This document shows positions 33,740-42,489 of a DNA stretch of 64,000 nt, piece by piece; position 1 is the first letter of the stretch; the number at the start of each line of letters is the position of its first letter. The DNA comes from Comamonadaceae bacterium OS-4. GTDB lineage: Bacteria > Pseudomonadota > Gammaproteobacteria > Burkholderiales > Burkholderiaceae_C. Location of the stretch: contig AP026970.1 of NCBI GenBank assembly GCA_027924025.1, positions 1,076,501 through 1,140,500 on the forward strand. The letters are read 5' to 3'. The notes beneath the pieces were generated by a model. That model was given only the letters and a program-made list of their open reading frames with translations, was not told the origin of the DNA and did not search any database. The position numbers were made by a program, and so were the translations under genes.

Positions 33740-34381
33740 ATGTCTAACGCTCCCGCCTTTACCGCCCTGCAAGTCATGCAGGACGCGCCCGTCATCCCCG
33801 TCATCGTGCTCAACGATGTAGCCCACGCGGTGCCCATGGCCCGTGCCCTGGTGGCTGGCGGCGTGCGCATGCTGGAAGTGACCCTGCGCACCCCCCAAGC
33901 CCTGGCCTGCATGGAAGCCATTGCCCGCGATGTGCCCGAAGCCGTGGTCGGTGCCGGCACCGTGCGCAGCAAGGCAGATGCGCAAGCCGCCGCCAACGCC
34001 GGCGCCCGCTTTGCCGTGAGCCCCGGTTACACCAGCGCTGTGGGCCAGGCCTGCCGCGATTTAGGCCTATCGCTCTTGCCCGGTGTGGCCACTGGCAGCG
34101 AAATCATGATGGCGCAGGAAGACGGCTTCACCCAGCTCAAGTTCTTCCCCGCGATGCAAGCCGGCGGCCCCGCCATGCTCAAGGCCTGGAGCGGCCCGTT
34201 TTTTGATGTGAAGTTTTGCCCCACCGGCGGCGTCACCCTGCAAAACGCGCCCGAGTTTTTGGCCCTGCCCAACGTGGTGTGCGTAGGCGGCTCGTGGATC
34301 GTGCCGGCCGACGCCATGGCCAAGGGCGAGTGGGACAAGATCACCCAGCTGGCCAAAGACACACAGGCGCTGCGCAAGTAA
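33740..34381 (+). CDS. eda: KDPG aldolase
   Basis: A 213-residue class I aldolase that splits 2-keto-3-deoxy-6-phosphogluconate into pyruvate and glyceraldehyde 3-phosphate. Schiff-base Lys134 is in TQLKFFPA, with catalytic Glu46 and Arg50 in MLEVTLRT and the phosphate loop FCPTGGVT. The ATG at 33740 is 35 bp after edd. A strong terminator follows, closing the Entner-Doudoroff operon. Confidence 0.95.
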   Translation: MSNAPAFTALQVMQDAPVIPVIVLNDVAHAVPMARALVAGGVRMLEVTLRTPQALACMEAIARDVPEAVVGAGTVRSKADAQAAANAGARFAVSPGYTSAVGQACRDLGLSLLPGVATGSEIMMAQEDGFTQLKFFPAMQAGGPAMLKAWSGPFFDVKFCPTGGVTLQNAPEFLALPNVVCVGGSWIVPADAMAKGEWDKITQLAKDTQALRK

Positions 34382-34402
34382 GGCGCAAGACTGTTTATAA
34401 GC

Positions 34403-34428
34403 AAAAGGGCGCTCTGGCGCCCTTTTTT
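34403..34428 (+). terminator. Intrinsic terminator after eda
   Basis: The stem AAAAGGGCGC / GCGCCCTTTT has loop TCTG and runs into TTTTTT. Interspersed repeat copy F starts 3 bp further on. Confidence 0.88.
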
Positions 34429-34430
34429 AT

Positions 34431-34457
34431 TGCGCGAGCAGCTATGAAAGTTATAGC
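34431..34457 (+). repeat. Interspersed 27-nt repeat, copy F
   Basis: TGCGC-GAGCA followed by GCTATGAAAGTTATAGC, directly after the eda terminator and before the SRPBCC gene. The flank is identical to that of copy B. Confidence 0.75.
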
Positions 34458-34540
34458 GAAAGCATGATTTTTCTCGAATAAGGTGCTAGTGGTACAAACC
34501 TCTAGGATTTCAACCTTTATCCGAAACAAAAAGTCCTGCC

Positions 34541-34975
34541 ATGGAATCCATAGAAAACCGCTCCGACACCCGCAGCCACTTCATCGCCGCCTCCCCTGCG
34601 CAGGTGTTCGCCGCCCTGAGCCACTCTGAACGGGTAGCGCGTTGGTGGGGGCCGGATGGCTTCAGCAGCACCATGCACACATTTGATTTCCAACCCGGGG
34701 GCAGTTGGGTGCTCACAATGCATGCGCCGGACGGGACGGACTATCCGAATGAGAGCCGGTTTGCCCGGATCGTGCCGGATGCTCTGTGGGAAATCGAGCA
34801 CCTGAACGGCCACCATTTCACGTTGACTCTGGAGCTCAAGCCCTCAGGCGAAGGTACCGAAGTGTGCTGGCGGCAGACCTTTGACACGGTGGAGCATTAC
34901 CAAGCCCTGGCCACCTTTGTGGCAGCGGCCAACCAGCAGAATCTGGAGCGATTGGTCGCCGAAGTGCTGCGTTAA
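34541..34975 (+). CDS. SRPBCC (AHSA1-like) domain protein
   Basis: A 144-residue START-fold protein. The N-terminal [28 protein letters not shown] and [14 protein letters not shown] strands are typical of activator-of-Hsp90-like (AHSA1) proteins of unknown ligand. It is soluble with no signal peptide. Its stop overlaps the 3' end of the convergent gloA by 4 bp. Such proteins bind hydrophobic ligands; a specific function cannot be assigned. Confidence 0.85.
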   Translation: MESIENRSDTRSHFIAASPAQVFAALSHSERVARWWGPDGFSSTMHTFDFQPGGSWVLTMHAPDGTDYPNESRFARIVPDALWEIEHLNGHHFTLTLELKPSGEGTEVCWRQTFDTVEHYQALATFVAAANQQNLERLVAEVLR

Positions 34976-35385
34976 CGCAGGCCCACGCCCGCTTCCTTCG
35001 GCGCCTTCTGTATCAGTTCGATTTTGTAGCCGTCCGGGTCAGTCACAAAGGCAATCACTGTGCTGCCGCCTTTGACCGGGCCGGCCTCACGGGTCACATT
35101 GCCGCCAGCGGCCTTGATTTTTTCCACGGCGGCATAGGCATCCGGCACGCCCAGGGCGATGTGGCCGTAGGCGGTGCCCAAGTCATAGCTTTCAGTGCCC
35201 CAGTTGTAGGTGAGCTCGATCTCGGCTTGCGCGGGGTTGCCGCCTTCAAAGCCGAGGAAGGCGAGGCTGTACTTGTACTCGGGGTTTTCTGAGGTGCGCA
35301 GCAATTGCATGCCCAGCACGTGGGTGTAGAAGTCGATGGAGCGTTGAAGGTTGCCAACGCGCAGCATGGTGTGGAGGAATTGCAT
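34972..35385 (-). CDS. gloA: Lactoylglutathione lyase (glyoxalase I)
   Basis: A 137-residue vicinal-oxygen-chelate enzyme that converts the methylglyoxal-glutathione hemithioacetal to S-lactoylglutathione. The four metal ligands are in place: His5, Glu57, His75 and Glu123, matching E. coli GloA positions within one residue. The ATG at 35385 gives the exact family N-terminus ([10 protein letters not shown]). It is divergent from the cupin-like gene. Confidence 0.95.
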   Translation of the reverse strand: MQFLHTMLRVGNLQRSIDFYTHVLGMQLLRTSENPEYKYSLAFLGFEGGNPAQAEIELTYNWGTESYDLGTAYGHIALGVPDAYAAVEKIKAAGGNVTREAGPVKGGSTVIAFVTDPDGYKIELIQKAPKEAGVGLR

Positions 35386-35460
35386 GCGGCAAATTGTGCA
35401 CGAGGGCCTTTGCCCTGTCTGTGCATGGTGAATAATCCCGCCACCATACCAAGGCCCACC

Positions 35461-35841
35461 ATGAGCACCTTCACCCAAGTCATTCTGTATACCGACACCG
35501 ATGGTTTTGCCAAGTTCCGCGAGGAAACAATTCCTTTGAACGAGGGCAATCCGCAATCCATGCTCTCGAAGGTGTTTGCGTCGGGCGGCTACCAGTTGCG
35601 CACCAGCCCGGTGGGCTTTCGCAGCCAGTTCCATTGCTCGGGGCACACCCAGTGGTGCTTTATCTTGCAAGGGCAGATGGAGATCGGGGTGCACGGCAGT
35701 TCGCGCGTGTTCGGGCCCGGCCAGCACTTTTATTCGGCAGATTTGCTGCCCGACGGTGCCACCTTTGACCCGGCCATTCACGGCCACTGGAGCCGCCAAG
35801 TGGGCGAGCAGCCCTTGGTCACCTTGTTTGTGCGGGGCTAA
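35461..35841 (+). CDS. Cupin-like conserved protein
   Basis: A 126-residue soluble protein that appears to be a small single-domain beta-barrel. [22 protein letters not shown] resembles cupin motif 1, and a [26 protein letters not shown] region resembles motif 2. Histidines in both suggest a metal site. I do not recognise a specific family. It is preceded by gloA in divergent orientation and overlaps the end of the next minus-strand gene by 4 bp. Confidence 0.65.
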   Translation: MSTFTQVILYTDTDGFAKFREETIPLNEGNPQSMLSKVFASGGYQLRTSPVGFRSQFHCSGHTQWCFILQGQMEIGVHGSSRVFGPGQHFYSADLLPDGATFDPAIHGHWSRQVGEQPLVTLFVRG

Positions 35842-36509
35842 ACCGCAGCAGCGCGCGCCGCTGCGCCATGCAACGCACCCGACAAGATGCGCTGCACACC
35901 GGGCTTGCCCGCTTTGATGGCTTGAATCAGGCCAGCAGCCACGTCCTCCGCTTGCACCGGCAGGTAATTGGCAGGAATGAGTGGCTTGAGCAGTTTGCTG
36001 ACCATCAGGCCGATGCGCTCGCCGGGGCGCTCGGGTTGGTTCAGCGGGCTGCGGTCACCTACCAAGAGGGAAGGGCGAACGATGCTGACACTGGTGTAGC
36101 CCAGCTGAGCAATCGCATCTTCCACTTCGCCTTTGACGCGGTTGTAGAACACGCCGGATTGGGTATCCGCGCCCATGGCGCTGACCACTCCTAATTTCGT
36201 AGCGCCCTGCGCACGTCCCGCATGGGCTACAGCCATAACAGCGTCATAGTCCACCGCGCGGAACGCGGCCTGGCTGCCGGCCACCTTGATAGTGGTGCCC
36301 AGACAAATAAAAACATCGTCGATCTGCGGCAGCTCAGGGAGCGCCGCAAAGTCGACGATGTGTTGGGTCAGCTTAGGGTGGGTCAAGGGCAGCGTGCGCC
36401 GCCCCAGACTGTGTACCGCGCTAGTGTGTTTATCGGCTAGAAGAGCCGCCAGGACCGCGCGGCCCACGAGGCCCGTTGCCCCCGCGACCACCGCCACCCG
36501 GGCGTCCAC
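35838..36509 (-). CDS. NAD(P)-binding oxidoreductase (atypical SDR, YbjT/HTATIP2-like)
   Basis: A 223-residue Rossmann-fold protein with the dinucleotide motif [14 protein letters not shown] near the N-terminus, a [11 protein letters not shown] strand and an [18 protein letters not shown] segment containing the conserved Tyr-x3-Lys. The start is uncertain: GTG at 36509 or 36497; no ATG exists downstream. From 36509 the gene overlaps the end of rhlE by 80 bp, so its first 26 codons are read out of frame from the rhlE Gly/Arg tail. The frame further upstream is pure overlap. The substrate is unknown. Confidence 0.8.
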   Translation of the reverse strand: MDARVAVVAGATGLVGRAVLAALLADKHTSAVHSLGRRTLPLTHPKLTQHIVDFAALPELPQIDDVFICLGTTIKVAGSQAAFRAVDYDAVMAVAHAGRAQGATKLGVVSAMGADTQSGVFYNRVKGEVEDAIAQLGYTSVSIVRPSLLVGDRSPLNQPERPGERIGLMVSKLLKPLIPANYLPVQAEDVAAGLIQAIKAGKPGVQRILSGALHGAAARAAAV

Positions 36510-38211
36510 CGCCGCCGAAGCCGCCTCCGCCACCACCACCACCACCGTATCCGCCGCCATTTCCACCTCCACTGCGACCACCGCCGCCAAAGCCACCGCC
36601 ACCACCGCGGCGGGCGCCACGGCCAGCCATCATATCGACGCTGGTGCGCATCGGGTCAGGTTGGGCCGTAGATGGGCGCGGTGCGCGACCTTCGTGGGTG
36701 AAGCCTGCGGGCGGCTGGAACTCAGCGCTGCCGCCATCACGGCGCGGGCCGCGGTTTTGCGCGGGGCGTGGACCTTGTGCGCGTGGTTGCTGGAAGTCGC
36801 CACCACTATCGGGGCCACGGCCGCCGCCATTGCCGCCACCGTTACCGCGTGGGGCTTGGCCACCACGGCCGCCGCCATTACCACCGGCGCCTGGGCCGCT
36901 GGCTGCACGACCGCCGCCTTGTGCGGCTTTGTTGTCACGCACGCGTTGCAACATTTCGGTGCGGGCGGCCTTGGCGGCTGCCTGCATGACGTCACGGCTT
37001 GGAGGCTTGCCTGCACCGCCCCAGATGGTCTGGCGACCCATGGCGATGGGCTCGCCCTTCTCGCCTGGCTCGGGGCCGAAGCCTTCGATGACCTTGACTT
37101 CAATCTTCTGCTTGGTGAAGCGCTCGATGTCCTGCATGAAGCCTTCTTCGTCCAGGCACACCAAGTTCACAGCGGCGCCATCGGCACCTGCGCGGCCCGT
37201 GCGGCCGATGCGGTGCACATAGTCTTCGCTCACGTTCGGGATTTCGTAGTTCACCACGTGCGGCAGATCGTCAATGTCGATACCGCGGGCAGCAATGTCG
37301 GTGGCCACCAAGGCGCGCACATCGCCGCTCTTGAAGCCGGACAGGGCTTGCGTGCGGGCTGCCTGGCTCTTGTTGCCGTGCAGCGCCATGGCCGTGATGC
37401 CGTTCTTTTCCAGAAACTCGGCCACGTTGTTGGCGCCGAACTTGGTGCGGGTGAACACCAGCACCTGGCTCCAGTTTTGCTCGTTGATGATGTGGGCGAG
37501 TAATGCCTTTTTCTTGCCGCGGCCCACGGGGTGGATCACCTGGGTGATGCGCTGCACCGTGGTGTTGCGCGGGGTGACCTGCACGCTTTGTGGGTTCTTG
37601 AGCAGGCCGTTGGCCAGCTCGCGAATTTCATCGCTAAACGTCGCAGAGAACAGCAGGCTTTGCTTTTCTTTGGGCACCAAAGCCAGCACTTTTTTCACGT
37701 CATGGATGAAGCCCATGTCCAACATGCGGTCGGCTTCGTCGAGCACCAGCATTTGCACTTGGCCCAGGTCCAACATGCCTTGTTGGGCCAGGTCCAGCAG
37801 GCGGCCGGGGGTGGCCACCAGGATGTCCACGCCTTTTTTGACCTTGGAGATTTGCGGGTTCATGCCCACGCCGCCGAATACCACGGTGGAGCTGAGTTGC
37901 AGGTATTTGCCGTACTGACGCACGGACTCTTCCACCTGGGCGGCGAGTTCGCGGGTAGGGGTCAGCACCAAGGCGCGGATGCCGGTACCGCCGAATTTGT
38001 TCTCCGCGCTGCGGCTCATCGAGAGGCGGTGCAGCAGGGGCAGGGTGAAGGCAGCGGTCTTGCCGGTACCGGTCTGGGCGCCGCCCAGCAGGTCGTGGCC
38101 TTCGAGCACCAGGGGAATAGCCTGCGCCTGAATGGCGGTGGGCGTTTCGTAACCTTGCTCGCGCACGGCCTTCACGATGGCAGGTGCCAGCTTCAATTCT
38201 TCAAAGTTCAT
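36430..38211 (-). CDS. rhlE: DEAD-box ATP-dependent RNA helicase
   Basis: A 593-residue helicase. The core covers about 1-380: Q motif in [28 protein letters not shown], motif I AQTGTGKT, Ia [25 protein letters not shown], and [12 protein letters not shown]. The C-terminal 170 residues are a Gly/Arg-rich low-complexity tail with FGGGGR and GGGYGGG-type repeats, typical of RhlE tails that bind RNA non-specifically. It unwinds RNA in ribosome assembly or decay. A GCGTCC/GGACGC hairpin lies just upstream of the ATG, and no Shine-Dalgarno is obvious. Confidence 0.93.
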   Translation of the reverse strand: MNFEELKLAPAIVKAVREQGYETPTAIQAQAIPLVLEGHDLLGGAQTGTGKTAAFTLPLLHRLSMSRSAENKFGGTGIRALVLTPTRELAAQVEESVRQYGKYLQLSSTVVFGGVGMNPQISKVKKGVDILVATPGRLLDLAQQGMLDLGQVQMLVLDEADRMLDMGFIHDVKKVLALVPKEKQSLLFSATFSDEIRELANGLLKNPQSVQVTPRNTTVQRITQVIHPVGRGKKKALLAHIINEQNWSQVLVFTRTKFGANNVAEFLEKNGITAMALHGNKSQAARTQALSGFKSGDVRALVATDIAARGIDIDDLPHVVNYEIPNVSEDYVHRIGRTGRAGADGAAVNLVCLDEEGFMQDIERFTKQKIEVKVIEGFGPEPGEKGEPIAMGRQTIWGGAGKPPSRDVMQAAAKAARTEMLQRVRDNKAAQGGGRAASGPGAGGNGGGRGGQAPRGNGGGNGGGRGPDSGGDFQQPRAQGPRPAQNRGPRRDGGSAEFQPPAGFTHEGRAPRPSTAQPDPMRTSVDMMAGRGARRGGGGGFGGGGRSGGGNGGGYGGGGGGGGGFGGGGRPGGGGRGGNGPRGPRGPGGSSSR

Positions 38212-38500
38212 TGGATAGATGCGTCCGTCCGGGACGCTTGGGAATCAGCCGTTCTGCGGACACTCGGTGCGCAGTCAGTCAAAGGCAGATGGATTCAAAA
38301 GTGGGATGCCCTGTCACGTAGCGATCCCCAGCAAGTTGCTGATATTGCAGGCAACTGAATAGCTGCAATGGCCCGTATTGTCGCACGGCTTGGCATGGTG
38401 TCGGTTTGTCGACACGGAAACAGGCACACGGTTTACGCGCGGGTAACAATCTGTCAATACACTGGCGAAGCCCATTCGCGGCGTTGAGAATACGGTCACC
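38212..38500. other. Divergent intergenic region rhlE/DUF1631
   Basis: The 289 bp hold no ORF that looks coding. On the rhlE side there is a hairpin GCGTCC-GTCC-GGGACGC (38221-38237). Towards the DUF1631 gene, the stretch 38440-38490 is the likely promoter area (TAACAATCTGTCAATACACTGG), without a strong consensus match. Confidence 0.4.
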
Positions 38501-40735
38501 ATGAAGAAATACTTGTTGCGGCGCCTGGGAGTTGCCCACGAAATCGGCAACACCAAGCCCACGCTGTCTGCTTGTATCGATGCAGTGCTGGAGCAGTGCG
38601 ACCCGCTGCTGGACGATGTGCTCGAAGGCCTGAAGTCCATGCTCAAAGTGGGCGGGGGCAAAACCCTGCATGCCAAGCTGCATCCCGTCCGTCAGGTCAC
38701 CGTCGAGCGACTGTTGGCCCGTTCTGCAGAGTTGAAAGCGGTGTTTCGTGTGGAGTTGCGCAGTGCGGTGTACGGGGGCGGCTCGTTCCGCAAGCCCAAC
38801 ATCAGCCCTGTGCGATTTGACGATTTCCAGTTTCTGGAAGAAGAGCAGATCGATGCCAACATTGAGTTGGCCGTCAATGAGCAGGAGGTCACCCGGTCTG
38901 TGGAGGCGGTTCTGCCGAATCTGAACGCCTTGATCAGCAATTTGATGGGCTGGTCCAGCGTGCAGGCCCATTTGAATCCACTCAAACCGGAAGCTTTCGT
39001 CCACGCCTTGCGCGAGGCGTTTGTCCAAGTGGTGCCCGAGGATGAGGCGCGCTTGTCTGTGATGGCGCCTGCAGCCGGTTTGTTGGGTAGCGCGCTGGAC
39101 CAGATGTACCGAGAGTTGATCGAGTGGCTGAAGTCCCAGGGCGTAGAGCCGGTGCCGATGTATGGCCCCACGACGCATCCTTTCGGCCTGACTTCCAGCG
39201 CCCCGGCGTCCTCCGTCTCACGCAGTTTGCTCACGCTGGACAAATTGCGCCGTTTGCTCTCTGGTGAGCTCGATCCGCGGCCTGCAGCTGCCGGGAATGC
39301 AGATTTCACCCACACCGTGCCCGCGTCTTTCTTGGCCCTGGAGGATATGAAGCTGGTCGAGCCGATGCTCAAGCGCCTCTCGGAGCGCGCAGTCGTGGCC
39401 GATGCGGGCGCCGGGCAGCCACGGCCTCGCGCCAGGGCGTCAGCGCGGGAGGCGCTGCAAGGCAAGGCCTTGGGCGAGGAGTTGGGTCAGGAAGTCGTGC
39501 GCCTGATGCTTGAGAATTTGATGCAAGACCGCCGCCTGTTGCCCGGTGTGCGGCAATTGGTGCTGAGTATGGATCCCCTGCTGCAGCGGATGTCTCAGCA
39601 AGACTCCCGCTTTTTCGCAGACCGCAAGCACCCCGCGCGCGTTTTTCTGGACCGCATGACGCACCGGAGTCTGGCGTTCCAGAGCGAAGAGGCTCCGGGC
39701 TACGCGCGTTTCCGGCAAAACATGGAAAACGCCATCTCCGCGCTTTTGGGGAGCGAGGGAAATGCCGCCACTTTTGAGCGAGTGTTGCAAAAGTTGGACG
39801 AAGCGTGGGGGCAGGAAGACCATCTGCACAAGCAGGCTGCCGCCGAGGCAGCGCGTGGCCTCATGCACGTGGAGCAGCGGAACATGCTGGCCCAACGCCT
39901 GGCCCAGGAGTTTGTGCAGCGCATGACCTTTAAAAATGCACCGGACATCGTGGTGGCATTTTTGCGGGGGCCGTGGGCGCAGGTGGTGGCCGAGTACCAG
40001 TTGCGGAGCGCCGGTGGTTCGGACGATGCAGAAGGCTATCTCGCACTGGTGGATGACCTGATTTGGAGTGTGCAGCCCCGCTTGGTACGTAAAAACAGGG
40101 CGCGTCTGGTCGAATTGGTGCCGCTGATGCTGGTGAAGATCCGGCAAGGGCTGGCTTTGGTGGATCACCCCGAAGACTGGATCCCGCCGTTTTTTGATGC
40201 CCTGATCGATATCCATGAGCAGGCCTTTGACAACGCCAAATACGTGTCCCACCGGGACGCACAGAATGCATCGCCCGCAGGAGGCCCACAAGCTATTGCC
40301 AGGCCAGTGACACCTGAAGACGATCCTTGGCTCGCCGAGATGGAGGCTGAAGACTCCGGCTTTTTCAACGGCCAGCAGGTGTCCCGCAAAGGCACGGCTG
40401 AGCCATCTGAGGTGGCAGACCAGGCGCTACACGATGCTTGGAGTGCAGAGAGCCTGCGCACCGGGTCTTGGGTAGATATGGCTTTGGGTAGCGAATGGGT
40501 GCGTGCCCAGCTGTCGTGGGCGAGCCCGCACCGGACCCTGTTCATGTTTTTGTCGGCCAGCGGAATGACGCATTCCATGTCGCGCAGCACCATGGACCGC
40601 TTGCGGGGGCTGGGCTTGATCCGGCTGGTGTCTGATGGCCATGTCATGGACAACGCCCTCGATGCCGTGGCCCGAGAGGCCCTGCGAAACGATGTAAAAA
40701 ACGCGTTTGAAACCCCTTCACACCGCAACCCTTGA
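38501..40735 (+). CDS. DUF1631 family protein, paralogue 1
   Basis: A 744-residue predicted cytoplasmic protein, mostly helical, with no signal peptide or membrane segment. Landmarks shared with the second paralogue are THRSLAF, the FERVLQKLDEAW region, FLRGPWAQVVAEYQ, and a C-terminal domain starting GSWVDMALGSEWVRAQLSWASPH and ending SMSRSTMDRL. This is the DUF1631 pattern; some family members are mislabelled thymidine phosphorylase. The function is unknown. It lies 58 bp upstream of ettA on the same strand. Confidence 0.83.
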   Translation: MKKYLLRRLGVAHEIGNTKPTLSACIDAVLEQCDPLLDDVLEGLKSMLKVGGGKTLHAKLHPVRQVTVERLLARSAELKAVFRVELRSAVYGGGSFRKPNISPVRFDDFQFLEEEQIDANIELAVNEQEVTRSVEAVLPNLNALISNLMGWSSVQAHLNPLKPEAFVHALREAFVQVVPEDEARLSVMAPAAGLLGSALDQMYRELIEWLKSQGVEPVPMYGPTTHPFGLTSSAPASSVSRSLLTLDKLRRLLSGELDPRPAAAGNADFTHTVPASFLALEDMKLVEPMLKRLSERAVVADAGAGQPRPRARASAREALQGKALGEELGQEVVRLMLENLMQDRRLLPGVRQLVLSMDPLLQRMSQQDSRFFADRKHPARVFLDRMTHRSLAFQSEEAPGYARFRQNMENAISALLGSEGNAATFERVLQKLDEAWGQEDHLHKQAAAEAARGLMHVEQRNMLAQRLAQEFVQRMTFKNAPDIVVAFLRGPWAQVVAEYQLRSAGGSDDAEGYLALVDDLIWSVQPRLVRKNRARLVELVPLMLVKIRQGLALVDHPEDWIPPFFDALIDIHEQAFDNAKYVSHRDAQNASPAGGPQAIARPVTPEDDPWLAEMEAEDSGFFNGQQVSRKGTAEPSEVADQALHDAWSAESLRTGSWVDMALGSEWVRAQLSWASPHRTLFMFLSASGMTHSMSRSTMDRLRGLGLIRLVSDGHVMDNALDAVAREALRNDVKNAFETPSHRNP

Positions 40736-40793
40736 TCGCTCGGTTGCCGCGCAGTCGATAATATGGCTTTACCGCTGAATAACCAGAATCGCA

Positions 40794-42455
40794 ATGGCCC
40801 AATACGTTTTCTCCATGAACCGCGTCGGCAAGATCGTGCCCCCCAAGCGGCACATTCTTAAAGACATCTCCCTTTCCTTCTTCCCCGGTGCCAAGATCGG
40901 TGTCTTGGGTACCAACGGTTCCGGCAAATCCACCCTGCTCAAGATCATGGCCGGTGTGGACAAGGAAATTGAGGGCGAAGCCATTCCCATGGCCGGCCTG
41001 AACATCGGATATCTGCCCCAGGAACCCCAGCTCGACCCGACCCACACTGTGCGTGAAGCCGTGGAAAGCGGTATGGGCAAAGTGTTCACTGCCAAGGCCC
41101 GCTTGGAAGAGGTGTACACCGCCTACGGCGCTGAAGACGCCGACTTTGACGCACTGGCTGCTGAGCAGGCTGAACTGGAAGCCATCATCGCCACCGCCGG
41201 CACCGACTCTGAGCACCAGCTCGAAATTGCCGCCGACGCTCTGCGCCTGCCTCCGTGGGATGCCAACATCGGCGTGCTGTCCGGCGGTGAGAAGCGCCGT
41301 GTGGCCTTGTGCCGTTTGCTGCTCTCCAAGCCCGACATGCTGTTGCTCGATGAGCCAACCAACCACTTGGACGCTGAATCGGTGGACTGGCTGGAGCAAT
41401 TCCTGCAACGCTACTCCGGCACCGTGGTGGCGATCACCCACGATCGCTACTTCCTGGACAACGCTGCTGAGTGGATTCTGGAACTGGACCGTGGCTCCGG
41501 TATTCCGTACAAGGGCAACTACTCTGACTGGTTGACCCAGAAGGGCGCCCGTTTGGAAGCCGAACAAAAGGGCGAAGAAGCCCGTGCCAAAGCCTTGAAG
41601 AAGGAATTGGAATGGTCCCGCCAGAACCCCAAGGCTCGCCAGGCCAAGAGCAAGGCCCGTCTGGCCCGCTTTGAAGAATTGAGCGACTTCGAATACCAGA
41701 AGCGCAACGAAACCAACGAAATCTTTATCCCGGTGGCAGATCGCCTGGGTAGCCAAGTGATCGAATTCAAGGGTGTGAGCAAGTCCTTTGGCGACCGCGT
41801 GTTGATCGACAACCTGAGCTTCAACATCCCTGCCGGCGCGATTGTCGGCATCATCGGTCCGAACGGTGCCGGTAAATCGACCTTGTTCAAGCTGATCGCC
41901 GGTCGCGAAAAGCCAGATTCGGGTGAAGTCGTCATTGGTTCCACCGTCAAGATGGCGTTTGTGGACCAGCACCGCGATGCGCTATCGGATGAAAAAACCG
42001 TCTGGGAAGACGTGTCCGGTGGTCTCGACATCCTGAACGTGGGCAAGTTCCAAATGGCCAGCCGCGCCTATTGCGGTCGCTTCAACTTCAACGGTGGAGA
42101 CCAGCAGAAGAAAGTGGGCATGTTGTCCGGTGGTGAGCGGGGTCGTTTGCACTTGGCAAAGACACTGATCGCAGGCGGCAACGTGTTGATGCTGGATGAG
42201 CCGTCCAACGACTTGGACGTGGAAACCTTGCGCGCTTTGGAAGACGCGCTGCTCGAATTCGCCGGCACCATGCTGGTGATTTCCCACGATCGATGGTTCC
42301 TGGACCGTATTGCCACCCACATCCTGGCTGCCGAAGGCGACAGCCAGTGGACCTTCTTTGACGGTAACTACCAAGAGTACGAAGCCGATAAGAAGAAGCG
42401 TCTGGGCGAAGAGGGTGCCAAGCCCAAGCGCGTGCGCTACAAGGCCTTGAAGTAA
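40794..42455 (+). CDS. ettA: Energy-dependent translational throttle protein EttA
   Basis: A 553-residue ABC-F ATPase that binds the ribosomal E site and gates the first elongation steps by ATP/ADP ratio. It has two ABC domains (GTNGSGKS, LSGGEKRR, MLLLDEPTNHLD; and GPNGAGKS, LSGGERGR, VLMLDEPSNDLD), an arm insertion in domain one and a P-site tRNA interaction motif in the linker (about 245-300, Arg/Lys-rich). The start MAQYVFSMNRVGKIVPPKR matches EttA. It lies between two DUF1631 paralogues. Confidence 0.95.
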   Translation: MAQYVFSMNRVGKIVPPKRHILKDISLSFFPGAKIGVLGTNGSGKSTLLKIMAGVDKEIEGEAIPMAGLNIGYLPQEPQLDPTHTVREAVESGMGKVFTAKARLEEVYTAYGAEDADFDALAAEQAELEAIIATAGTDSEHQLEIAADALRLPPWDANIGVLSGGEKRRVALCRLLLSKPDMLLLDEPTNHLDAESVDWLEQFLQRYSGTVVAITHDRYFLDNAAEWILELDRGSGIPYKGNYSDWLTQKGARLEAEQKGEEARAKALKKELEWSRQNPKARQAKSKARLARFEELSDFEYQKRNETNEIFIPVADRLGSQVIEFKGVSKSFGDRVLIDNLSFNIPAGAIVGIIGPNGAGKSTLFKLIAGREKPDSGEVVIGSTVKMAFVDQHRDALSDEKTVWEDVSGGLDILNVGKFQMASRAYCGRFNFNGGDQQKKVGMLSGGERGRLHLAKTLIAGGNVLMLDEPSNDLDVETLRALEDALLEFAGTMLVISHDRWFLDRIATHILAAEGDSQWTFFDGNYQEYEADKKKRLGEEGAKPKRVRYKALK

Positions 42456-42489
42456 GCCTCTTTGGTACTGAGAGAGTCCACGCTGCTGC

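Noticed and set aside
31806..33740. 644-codon minus-strand open frame opposite edd
   Set aside because: Long only because of codon bias in edd; the translation is Gly/His/Ala-rich with no recognisable motif.
36286..37503. 405-codon plus-strand frame opposite rhlE, rich in Thr/Ala
   Set aside because: It is generated by the Gly/Arg repeat tail of rhlE read backwards; compositionally artificial.
40281..40300. GCTATTGCC stretch in DUF1631 paralogue 1 as another repeat copy
   Set aside because: Only one arm matches and neither the palindrome nor the TGCGC flank is present.
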